From positions 1 to 13,915 of the forward strand of contig CANQHY010000030.1 of assembly GCA_947623975.1 (NCBI GenBank): DNA of 13,915 bases, read 5' to 3'. The stretch's first letter is position 1. Each line of letters starts with the position of its first letter. Shown one piece after another: positions 6,249 through 11,599 of the stretch. The position numbers and the translations under genes were made by a program. The notes under the pieces are model-generated. The model ran no database searches, was not told the DNA's origin, and saw only the letters and a list, made by a program, of their open reading frames with translations. The stretch comes from an uncultured Bacilli bacterium. GTDB taxonomy: Bacteria; Bacillota_I; Bacilli_A; RF39; UBA660.

Positions 6249-7232
6249 TTATTTATCAATTAAATTTAAATTTTCTAACATTATTCCACAACCTTCAGCA
6301 ACACATGTTAATGGACTTTCAGCAATATAAATTGGTATTTTTAATTCTTCTTCAAACAACTCTGGTAGTCCTTTTAGTAGAGCTCCTCCACCAGTTAAAA
6401 CCATTCCCTTATCCACTATATCAGCTGATAGCTCTGGTGGAGTTTTTTCAAGTACTCTTTTAATAACTTTTACAATATCAATAGCTAAAGGTTTTAAACA
6501 TTCCTCTATCTCTTTTTCAGTTATTTCTATCATAGATGGAAGTCCTGTAGATAAATCTCTTCCTTTTATTTGCATTTTATTATTTTTATCTCCGCCATAA
6601 ACATTTCCTATATTAAATTTTACATCTTCTGCTGTACGCTCACCAATTAATAACTTGTACTTATTTTTGACGTAATCAACTATAGCAGAATCAAAAGAAT
6701 TACCAGCTATTTTTATCGAATCAGAATTTACTATACCACCAAGCGATAATATAGCTATATCAGTGGTTCCACCGCCAATATCGACAACCATATTTCCACT
6801 AGGTTTTTCTATATCCATACCGGCTCCAACTGCTGCTACTTTTGGTTCCTCTTCAATAAATACTTTTTTAGCACCTATTCTTTCAGCAGCCTCCTTAATA
6901 GCATTTTTTTCAACTGATGTAATATTTGCAGGACAACATATTAAAATTCGTGGTTTTGAAAAAACTCTTTTCCCTTTAGCTCTTAATATAAATTCGTTAA
7001 GCATAGCCTCAGTATATTCAAAATCGGCAATTACTCCATCTTTCAAAGGTTTAATTGCTCTCACTTTACCAGGAGTTCTTCCTAACATTTGATTTGCATC
7101 TTTTCCTACTGATAACACTTGCTTTGTCTCGGAATCTATAGCAACTACAGTTGGTTCATTTATTACTATTCCTTCTCCTTTTACATATATTAATACATTT
7201 GCTGTTCCTAAATCTATTCCTATATCCCTCAT
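6249..7232 (-). CDS. mbl: Actin-like cell-shape protein Mbl (MreB family)
   Basis: An actin-fold ATPase that forms short membrane-bound filaments guiding side-wall peptidoglycan synthesis. The 327-residue protein is full length. Phosphate-1 loop DIGIDLGTANVLIYVKGEG (3-21), phosphate-2 loop VVDIGGGTTDIAILSLGG and the adenosine motif VLTGGGALLKGLPELFEEEL are intact. The ANVLI start, the LICCPANITSVEK segment and the PSGNMVVDIGGG segment resemble Mbl more than MreB of Bacillus as recalled. The gene begins one base after the spoIIID stop codon, and its ribosome binding site (AGAGGGAT) lies within the spoIIID 3' end, so the two are co-transcribed and probably translationally coupled. The spoIIID-mbl pair is the same in B. 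subtilis. No mreC or mreD is nearby, which is also usual for mbl. Confidence 0.95.
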   Translation of the reverse strand: MRDIGIDLGTANVLIYVKGEGIVINEPTVVAIDSETKQVLSVGKDANQMLGRTPGKVRAIKPLKDGVIADFEYTEAMLNEFILRAKGKRVFSKPRILICCPANITSVEKNAIKEAAERIGAKKVFIEEEPKVAAVGAGMDIEKPSGNMVVDIGGGTTDIAILSLGGIVNSDSIKIAGNSFDSAIVDYVKNKYKLLIGERTAEDVKFNIGNVYGGDKNNKMQIKGRDLSTGLPSMIEITEKEIEECLKPLAIDIVKVIKRVLEKTPPELSADIVDKGMVLTGGGALLKGLPELFEEELKIPIYIAESPLTCVAEGCGIMLENLNLIDK

Positions 7233-7233
7233 T

Positions 7234-7491
7234 TTATCCCTCTTTTAACTTTAAGTATCTAATTCTTGTAGATTCACCACCTTTTAGATGCCTTATCTCT
7301 ACATGTTCTTTAAATATTGTCTCTATTTGACTATGTAATTTTTCATCGAGTTCCATAAGACGTTCTTGCAAATCCTTGTGTACAGTACTTTTACTTACAT
7401 TAAAAACTTTGGCAACTTCTCTAACTGTATTTTTAGTATTAATTACATAATTTGCTTCGTCATAAACTCTTTTAGCTATTGATTTATTCAT
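7234..7491 (-). CDS. spoIIID: Sporulation transcriptional regulator SpoIIID
   Basis: SpoIIID is the small mother-cell DNA-binding protein that activates or represses SigE-dependent genes after engulfment begins and helps switch on sigK. The 85-residue protein is slightly shorter than the B. subtilis version (93). The helix-turn-helix spans about 22-41 (TVREVAKVFNVSKSTVHKDL), with the nearly invariant VSKSTVHKDL recognition helix. The basic C-terminal part IRHLKGGESTRIRYLKLK (66-83) matches the second DNA-contact region of the family. ATG 7491 has GAGG eight bases upstream. A SigE-like promoter precedes it, in keeping with known SigE control of spoIIID. It overlaps functionally with mbl, which starts one base after its stop codon. 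Confidence 0.97.
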   Translation of the reverse strand: MNKSIAKRVYDEANYVINTKNTVREVAKVFNVSKSTVHKDLQERLMELDEKLHSQIETIFKEHVEIRHLKGGESTRIRYLKLKEG

Positions 7492-7508
7492 ATCATCATC
7501 CTCATTTA

Positions 7509-7537
7509 ATTATATAAATTTGAATTTTTTAATATGA
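7509..7537 (-). promoter_or_regulatory. SigE-like promoter of spoIIID
   Basis: On the minus strand TCATATT (7531-7537) matches the SigE -35 consensus KMATATT. A 14-base spacer follows, then TATATAAT (7509-7516), six of eight matches to CATACAHT. Spacing and position fit a SigE promoter. The predicted start would fall close to the ribosome binding site, giving a very short leader, which lowers confidence. Confidence 0.5.
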
Positions 7538-7539
7538 AT

Positions 7540-7559
7540 AAAAAAGGCTGAACACAGCC
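7540..7559 (-). terminator. Terminator of spoIIQ
   Basis: GGCTG (7546-7550) and CAGCC (7555-7559) form a GC-rich 5-base stem with a four-base loop, followed on the minus strand by six T (7540-7545). It separates spoIIQ from the spoIIID promoter, which overlaps its 3' side. Confidence 0.75.
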
Positions 7560-7572
7560 AAGTTAAAATATT

Positions 7573-8193
7573 TTATAAATCTTTTACATTCTTTCCTATA
7601 TAAAGATTAGGATCTACTAGTGTTCCTTCCTTCATAAACTCGAAATAAAGATTATAATCCGTACTAGCTAGTTTAGATGTTCCACTCTTGGCTATAACCT
7701 CGCCACGAGATACTTTTTGATCTTTTTTTACTATTACATCACTTAACATTTGATATACAGTTACTATATCATTATCATGTGTTATCTCAACAATATTCCC
7801 AAGAATATCATTACTATAAATTTTAGTAACAGTCCCATCTAAAACACTTATAACATCAAACTTTTCAACTGAAGAATAAGTTATACCAGTATTCTGTAAA
7901 TATGTATTATCATATCTTACAATAGCTTTTTCCTGATTGGTTGCTTCTTCTTGATAATTGTAATAACTAGATACAACTTTTACCTTATCACTATTAAATG
8001 GACTTAATATAAAAATCTCTTCGGAATTTATTACTGGTATACTGTTATCTAGTATCGAATCCGAAACATAAGTTAAATCCTCCTCTTTTGGCCCTTTATA
8101 TAATAGATTTGTAGACATTACCATCAGTGCTATAACCATCAAAATATAAAGAGTCGGTAACACAAACGGTTTTAATACTAATTTTTTCTTCAT
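7573..8193 (-). CDS. spoIIQ: Stage II sporulation protein SpoIIQ, LytM-like domain without metal ligands
   Basis: SpoIIQ is made in the forespore, anchored in its membrane, and binds SpoIIIAH across the intermembrane space to hold the engulfing membranes and form the feeding channel. With ATG 8193 as start the protein has 206 residues: a basic N-terminus, one membrane segment (about 11-31), a linker, then an M23/LytM fold (about 90-195). YNYQEEATNQEKAIVRYDNT and FDVISVLDGTVTKIYSNDILG are close to Bacillus SpoIIQ. All usual zinc ligands are replaced: the HxGxD motif reads NTGIT (Asn101, Thr105) and HxHFE reads NLYFE (Asn181, Tyr183). It should be a binding domain, not a peptidase. A GTG nine bases upstream opens the same frame, but GAGGTG (8200-8205) is the ribosome binding site of ATG 8193. 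The Ser/Thr/Glu-rich tail of B. subtilis SpoIIQ is absent. It lies directly upstream of spoIIID, as in Bacillus. Confidence 0.93.
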   Translation of the reverse strand: MKKKLVLKPFVLPTLYILMVIALMVMSTNLLYKGPKEEDLTYVSDSILDNSIPVINSEEIFILSPFNSDKVKVVSSYYNYQEEATNQEKAIVRYDNTYLQNTGITYSSVEKFDVISVLDGTVTKIYSNDILGNIVEITHDNDIVTVYQMLSDVIVKKDQKVSRGEVIAKSGTSKLASTDYNLYFEFMKEGTLVDPNLYIGKNVKDL

Positions 8194-8209
8194 ATATTTC
8201 ACCTCATTA

Positions 8210-8239
8210 GTATTTTCCTCTAATTAGGTAATTATATAC
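8210..8239 (-). promoter_or_regulatory. SigF-like promoter of spoIIQ
   Basis: On the minus strand GTATA (8235-8239) matches the SigF -35 consensus GYATA. After 16 bases comes GGAAAATAC (8210-8218), eight of nine matches to the older SigF -10 consensus GGHRARHTX. spoIIQ is a known SigF gene. The predicted start lies very close to the GAGGTG ribosome binding site, so the leader would be short. Confidence 0.5.
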
Positions 8240-8246
8240 ATATTTT

Positions 8247-8438
8247 TTATACAAAATTTAAATAAAAGTCATACAAACAATTAGTAACTAAGTAAATAAG
8301 GGAAAGAGCTATAGAAAAATAAATAATTCTTGCCTGATAAATTCTATTTTGTTTAAAAAGAGCATTTATATTTAATGACTCCATAGCCCAAATAATTATG
8401 ATACTTACTAATATGTAAAGGAAGAATTTACCTGTCAA
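8247..8438 (-). CDS. ywzB: DUF1146 (YwzB-type) small membrane protein
   Basis: A 63-residue protein with two membrane helices: YILVSIIIIWAMESL near the N-terminus and IIYFSIALSLIYLVTNCLYDFYL at the C-terminus. They are joined by a basic loop NINALFKQNRIYQAR. The W-A-(M/L)-x-(S/A)-(L/V)-N pattern, the (K/R)-N-R-x-x-Q-A-R segment and the G/L-Y-x-V-(S/T)-N ending are those of DUF1146. Its function is unknown; in Bacillus the gene lies beside the atp operon. The start is uncertain. TTG 8438 has TGGTGAT at ideal spacing, matching the GAGGTGAT sites used nearby; ATG 8456 would add six residues but has no good site. Either way the gene overlaps the rpiB 3' end (11 or 29 bases), so translational coupling with rpiB is likely. 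Confidence 0.8.
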   Translation of the reverse strand: MTGKFFLYILVSIIIIWAMESLNINALFKQNRIYQARIIYFSIALSLIYLVTNCLYDFYLNFV

Positions 8439-8880
8439 TATAATCACCATCTTCATATAATCTTATATCTTCTATTCTTTTTTTATATCGCTCAACATTA
8501 GAAAACTCTGTATTTATAAAAGTTTCTACTATTTCTACAGCACTTTTGATATCCATTTTACCATCGAGTGCTATTACATTAGCGTCATTATCTTTTCTAG
8601 TCATAATAGCATCATCAACGCTATTAACTTTAGCACAGCGGACTCTTTTAACCTTGTTACAAGCAATGGAAATTCCAATTCCTGTTCCACATATGACAAT
8701 CCCAAAATCATATTCGCTATCTCTAATTTTTTCACCCACTAAAAAGCCATATTTAGTATAATCTACCATATCGCCGGAATATGGTCCTAAATCAGTTACA
8801 TCATATTTATCATTTAAATAATCAAACAATTCTTTTTTTAGAGAAAATCCTCTATGATCACTTGCTATACATATTCGCAT
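8428..8880 (-). CDS. rpiB: RpiB/LacAB-family sugar-phosphate isomerase (ribose-5-phosphate isomerase B-like)
   Basis: The family interconverts ribose 5-phosphate and ribulose 5-phosphate, or related phosphosugars, in the pentose phosphate pathway. The 150-residue length is normal. Motifs: ASDHRGF (6-12), GPYSGDMVDY (32-41), the phosphate-binding CGTGIGIS with catalytic-type Cys64 (64-71), and NDANVIALDGK (98-108). In E. coli RpiB a His just before this last motif (RQHNDTN) opens the sugar ring. Here the segment reads RKDNDAN, with Asp97 in its place, and the preceding region (CAKVNSVDDAIMTR) is also unlike typical RpiB. It could therefore act on another phosphosugar or be impaired. ATG 8880 has GAGGTGATTTT upstream. 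The frame is open 16 codons further, but that part contains the promoter. In Bacillus rpiB (ywlF) is also near spoIIR, mntP and ywzB. Confidence 0.88.
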   Translation of the reverse strand: MRICIASDHRGFSLKKELFDYLNDKYDVTDLGPYSGDMVDYTKYGFLVGEKIRDSEYDFGIVICGTGIGISIACNKVKRVRCAKVNSVDDAIMTRKDNDANVIALDGKMDIKSAVEIVETFINTEFSNVERYKKRIEDIRLYEDGDYIDR

Positions 8881-8898
8881 AAAATCACCTCTATTTTT

Positions 8899-8928
8899 AT
8901 TATAACTTTTACTGAGGTGTTTTTGCAA
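8899..8928 (-). promoter_or_regulatory. Sigma-A-type promoter of rpiB
   Basis: On the minus strand -35 TTGCAA (8923-8928), an 18-base spacer and a perfect -10 TATAAT (8899-8904). The -35 box overlaps the T run of the rpmE terminator, so the two units are packed without spare sequence. Confidence 0.6.
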
Positions 8929-8958
8929 AAAAAATAATCAAACTTTTAGGTTTGATTA
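8927..8958 (-). terminator. Terminator of rpmE
   Basis: TAATCAAAC (8935-8943) and GTTTGATTA (8950-8958) form a perfect 9-base stem with a six-base loop, followed on the minus strand by eight T (8927-8934). The stem starts at the base after the rpmE stop codon. Confidence 0.88.
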
Positions 8959-9174
8959 CTAAGCTTCTTTTTCTTGATTAAATCCATACTTTTTATTAAA
9001 TTTATCTACTCTTCCTGTATGAGATTTTCTAGATTGCTTATCAGTATAGAAAGGATGACATTTAGAGCATACTTCGACGTTTATTACATCTTTCGTTGAC
9101 ATCGTCTCAAATGTTTCACCACAAGCACATACTACTGTTGCCTTTTTGTAATCTGGATGTATTCCTTTTTTCAT
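8959..9174 (-). CDS. rpmE: Large ribosomal subunit protein bL31, zinc-binding (C+) type
   Basis: bL31 helps bridge the two ribosomal subunits. The 71-residue protein begins MKKGIHPDYK, as is usual. It has all four cysteines of the zinc ribbon, Cys16, Cys18, Cys36 and Cys39 (CACG and CSKC), which define the C+ form rather than the zinc-independent paralogue made in zinc limitation. The HPFYTDKQSRKSHTGRVDKFNKKYG segment is typical of the family. ATG 9174 is preceded by a very strong GGGAGGAGAG. A 17-base palindrome sits between that site and the upstream small gene and may be a regulatory leader. It may be transcribed from the strong promoter at 9390-9418 together with the 41-codon gene, since no clear terminator lies between them. 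Confidence 0.97.
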   Translation of the reverse strand: MKKGIHPDYKKATVVCACGETFETMSTKDVINVEVCSKCHPFYTDKQSRKSHTGRVDKFNKKYGFNQEKEA

Positions 9175-9192
9175 CTTATCTCTCCTCCCGCC

Positions 9193-9209
9193 ATGACTGA
9201 ATCAGTCAT
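9193..9209. promoter_or_regulatory. Palindrome in the rpmE leader
   Basis: ATGACTGA (9193-9200), one central base, TCAGTCAT (9202-9209): a perfect 8+1+8 inverted repeat just upstream of the rpmE ribosome binding site. As RNA it would make a 6-base stem with a five-base loop. It could be a ribosomal-protein leader (L31-type leaders are described in Firmicutes) or a repressor operator. The repeat is plain; the role is inferred. Confidence 0.5.
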
Positions 9210-9238
9210 AGATAAATTGCATAATTATTGCAACATAA

Positions 9239-9364
9239 TTAGCTCTTTTTAAGGTGTAATTTTGTGATTAAGTCGCCTGCTTTTTTAGCTAAAAATAAAG
9301 TAAGCATACCGGGAACAAAAATAATAGATAATACCTCTATTGCTACTAAACCCTTTTTATTCAC
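9239..9364 (-). CDS. 41-residue single-span membrane protein, GTG start, unknown function
   Basis: This short gene starts at GTG 9364 behind GAGGTGATTTT, the same arrangement that serves rpiB, and ends at TAA 9241-9239. The product has a short basic N-terminus (MNKKG), one hydrophobic segment (about 6-26, LVAIEVLSIIFVPGMLTLFL) and an amphipathic basic tail (AKKAGDLITKLHLKKS). Gly5 followed by Glu at the fifth position after it copies the class III (type IV prepilin) signal: KKG, cleavage, then a hydrophobic stretch with Glu at +5. The 36 residues left would be very short for a pilin. Other readings are a small membrane regulator or a type I toxin-like peptide, but no antisense RNA is evident. 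The upstream promoter (TTGACA-N17-TATATT) is the best in the window, so real expression is likely. It precedes rpmE by 64 bases. No family was recognised. Confidence 0.7.
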   Translation of the reverse strand: MNKKGLVAIEVLSIIFVPGMLTLFLAKKAGDLITKLHLKKS

Positions 9365-9375
9365 AAAATCACCTC

Positions 9376-9418
9376 AAACACACGTGTTTAATATACACTT
9401 TATTCTTTTTTTTGTCAA
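9376..9418 (-). promoter_or_regulatory. Near-consensus sigma-A promoter with a dyad at the transcription start
   Basis: On the minus strand -35 TTGACA (9413-9418, perfect), 17-base spacer, -10 TATATT (9390-9395, five of six). AAACAC-N2-GTGTTT (9376-9389), with the palindromic core ACACGTGT, lies right where transcription would begin and ends next to the GAGG ribosome binding site. This is a good position for a repressor site. It drives the 41-codon gene and perhaps rpmE. The remaining bases up to the SGNH gene (9419-9520) are AT-rich; no clear terminator is seen there. Confidence 0.75.
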
Positions 9419-9520
9419 CAACGAATTTAATTTAATGCATTTTTTACTTTCATCTATTAAAATATTAATTTTAAACAAAAAATTATCTTTATTGATACCA
9501 ACCTTATAATATTATTTTAA

Positions 9521-10279
9521 CTAATGATTAACATAACGTATTCTATCTATTACAAGGTTGGCAATCTCTTCATATCCTTTAATATTGGGATGAATATCTA
9601 AAGGATTAGGAAGTAACTCTTCTCTTCCATCAAAAGCATCAAAAACATTAACACATACTATATCCAATTCATCACATATATCTTCATATACGATATTAGA
9701 ATACTTTATCAATTCGTCAATTTCACTTTTTATAGTATTTAATCTTGGTAAAGGATTATAATATCCGACTAAAATTATTTCACCTTTAGCATAGTCTTTA
9801 ATTAAATCAACTAAATTTCTTACGTTAAGGCCAATCGAGTCAATTTCTTTTTTAGTTTTCTTAATATCCTCGAGCTTTACATCAAAATCAGAAAAAGAAA
9901 TACCCTTTAAAAAATCGTTAGCTCCAATAGACAAAGTAACTAAATCGGATTCGCGTAAAGCTGCTTTAATTGCAATTCTTTTACCATCTACTTCAATAGT
10001 TTTGTTATCTTCAATATCATTTCTAACGTCAGTAGTAGTGTATCCTGACTTAGAAAAGCCTTTAGTATAGAAATTAAGCATATCCTTATTTTTTAAATAG
10101 TCACTAATATAATCAGGATAACCATAGCCAACTGAACCATAAGGATTCATTCCTTCTGCCACTGAATCTCCTAAAGCAATATAATTTATTTTTTCTTGTT
10201 TATGTTCAAAAATTTTATATGTAAAAAACACAACTAATATAGATACGACAAACACAAGTAGTTTTATATGCTTCTTCAT
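9521..10279 (-). CDS. Membrane-anchored SGNH-hydrolase (GDSL-type lipase/esterase)
   Basis: A 252-residue protein with an N-terminal signal-anchor (about residues 5-21, LLVFVVSILVVFFTYKIF after KKHIK) and an extracytoplasmic SGNH domain. Catalytic blocks are complete: block I ALGDSVAEG with nucleophile Ser39; block II SKSGYTT with oxyanion Gly79; block III GANDFL with Asn121; block V DIHPNIKGY with Asp228 and His230. Such enzymes remove acyl or acetyl groups from lipids or envelope glycans; the substrate cannot be read. The fold and layout resemble the Bacillus YpmR type. ATG 10279 has AGAAGGAGA upstream and lies 21 bases after the murA stop codon, so it is probably the last gene of a fba-murA-SGNH operon. 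That position hints at a role in envelope maintenance. No convincing terminator follows. Confidence 0.9.
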   Translation of the reverse strand: MKKHIKLLVFVVSILVVFFTYKIFEHKQEKINYIALGDSVAEGMNPYGSVGYGYPDYISDYLKNKDMLNFYTKGFSKSGYTTTDVRNDIEDNKTIEVDGKRIAIKAALRESDLVTLSIGANDFLKGISFSDFDVKLEDIKKTKKEIDSIGLNVRNLVDLIKDYAKGEIILVGYYNPLPRLNTIKSEIDELIKYSNIVYEDICDELDIVCVNVFDAFDGREELLPNPLDIHPNIKGYEEIANLVIDRIRYVNH

Positions 10280-10300
10280 AATGTCTCCTTCTACAATTAA

Positions 10301-11554
10301 TTATATTTCTTCTAATTCTATTTTAGCACCTACATCCCTTAATTTATCTATAATTCCCTCATATCCACGCAAGATATGTTCGACATTATTTATTGTAGTA
10401 GTACCTTCCGCTGTTAAAGCTGCTGCTACTAAAGCTGCTCCTGCACGTAAATCAGTTGCTGTTACGGTTGCAGATTTTAGTTTAACTGGGCCTGTAAAGG
10501 TTGCTTTTGTTCCAACTTTCACTACTTTCATTCCCATTTTTTCTAATTCTGATAAATGCATGAACCTATTTTCGAAAATGGTTTCTTCTACAGTTGATAT
10601 TCCATTGCATTTAGATAAAAGAACTGAAAATGGTTGTTGCAAGTCAGTAGGGAAACCAGGATATACCAAGGTTTTAATATTAGTATTGTTATAACTATTC
10701 CTTTTTCTTACGACTAAATAATCTTCAAAAATTTCAATATCTGCACCCATTTCTCTTAGTTTTGATGTCAACGCTTCGATATGTTCGGGAATAATATTAT
10801 ATATTTTTAACTTTTCACCAATTAGAGCCCCAATTATGGTATAAGTTCCTGCTTCAATCCTATCAGGAATTACCTCATGAAAGCATCCATTTAATTTCTC
10901 TACTCCAACAATTACAATTTCCGATGTTCCTGCCCCTGTTATTTTTGCACCCATATTATTCAGAAAAGTCGCTACATTTACTATTTCTGGTTCTTTAGCC
11001 GCATTGTCAATTACCGTCTTACCCTTAGCAAGTACTGCTGCTAACATTATATTAATGGTTGCTCCAACTGAAGCGATATCAAGGTATATGTTGGCACCCT
11101 TTAATTCTTTGGCATCCAATATATATGTGTCGTCAACATTTTTTATAGTAGCACCAAGAGATTCGAAACCTTTAAGATGCAAGTTTATTGGCCTTGCTCC
11201 AATTGAACATCCACCAGGAATGGATATTTCAACATGCTTGAACTTTCCCAATAAAGCCCCCATAAAATAATAAGACGCTCTTAATTTTTTTGAATATTCA
11301 CTAGGTATAAATTTATTTTGAATTGTACTAGGTGTAATTACGACGCTTTCACTTGCACGCCTCACATCAGCCCCTAAATATTCTAGTGTTTCACACAAAA
11401 CATCAGTATCTGTTATTTCAGGAACGTTACATATAGTAACATCCGTATCAGCTAAAATAGAAGCGGGTATTAAAGCAACCGAACTATTTTTTGCACCACT
11501 TATTTTAATAGTGCCAGATAAAGGATGATTACCCTCAATCTTCATAATTTTCAT
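10301..11554 (-). CDS. murA: UDP-N-acetylglucosamine 1-carboxyvinyltransferase (MurA, MurZ/MurAB type)
   Basis: Catalyses the first committed step of peptidoglycan synthesis, transfer of enolpyruvate from PEP to UDP-GlcNAc in the cytoplasm; it is the fosfomycin target. The 417 residues are full length. Lys22-Asn23 in SGAKNSSVALIP bind substrate. The active-site loop GGCSIGARPINLHLKGFE holds Cys116, so this is the fosfomycin-sensitive Cys form. VGATINIMLAAV, IPDRIEAGT and FPTDLQQP with catalytic Asp304 are intact. LRASYYFMGALLGKF, NAAKEPEI and KTLVYPGFPTDLQQP are closest to MurZ (MurAB) of B. subtilis as recalled, and the fba neighbour agrees with that. ATG 11554 has AGGTGGT seven bases upstream; a second ATG three codons later has no site of its own. 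Only 45 bases and no clear terminator separate it from fba, so co-transcription is likely. Confidence 0.96.
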   Translation of the reverse strand: MKIMKIEGNHPLSGTIKISGAKNSSVALIPASILADTDVTICNVPEITDTDVLCETLEYLGADVRRASESVVITPSTIQNKFIPSEYSKKLRASYYFMGALLGKFKHVEISIPGGCSIGARPINLHLKGFESLGATIKNVDDTYILDAKELKGANIYLDIASVGATINIMLAAVLAKGKTVIDNAAKEPEIVNVATFLNNMGAKITGAGTSEIVIVGVEKLNGCFHEVIPDRIEAGTYTIIGALIGEKLKIYNIIPEHIEALTSKLREMGADIEIFEDYLVVRKRNSYNNTNIKTLVYPGFPTDLQQPFSVLLSKCNGISTVEETIFENRFMHLSELEKMGMKVVKVGTKATFTGPVKLKSATVTATDLRAGAALVAAALTAEGTTTINNVEHILRGYEGIIDKLRDVGAKIELEEI

Positions 11555-11599
11555 AAACTACCACCTACAATATTTTATTTTAAGGTCTTGTTTTGGCTA

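Noticed and set aside
6763..7092. Plus-strand frame opposite mbl, and similar ones opposite murA (10281-10694, 11004-11270), hpf, secA and rpiB
   Set aside because: They are antisense shadows of well-supported conserved genes, without ribosome binding sites or recognisable domains.
9264..9509. Plus-strand 81-codon frame opposite the small membrane-protein gene
   Set aside because: It runs across the promoter and ribosome binding site of the 41-codon gene and has no good start signal; the minus-strand gene explains the region better.
9421..9520. Terminator for the SGNH gene (inverted repeat TTAAAAT/ATTTTAA near 9456-9473)
   Set aside because: The stem has only AT pairs and no T run follows on the minus strand.
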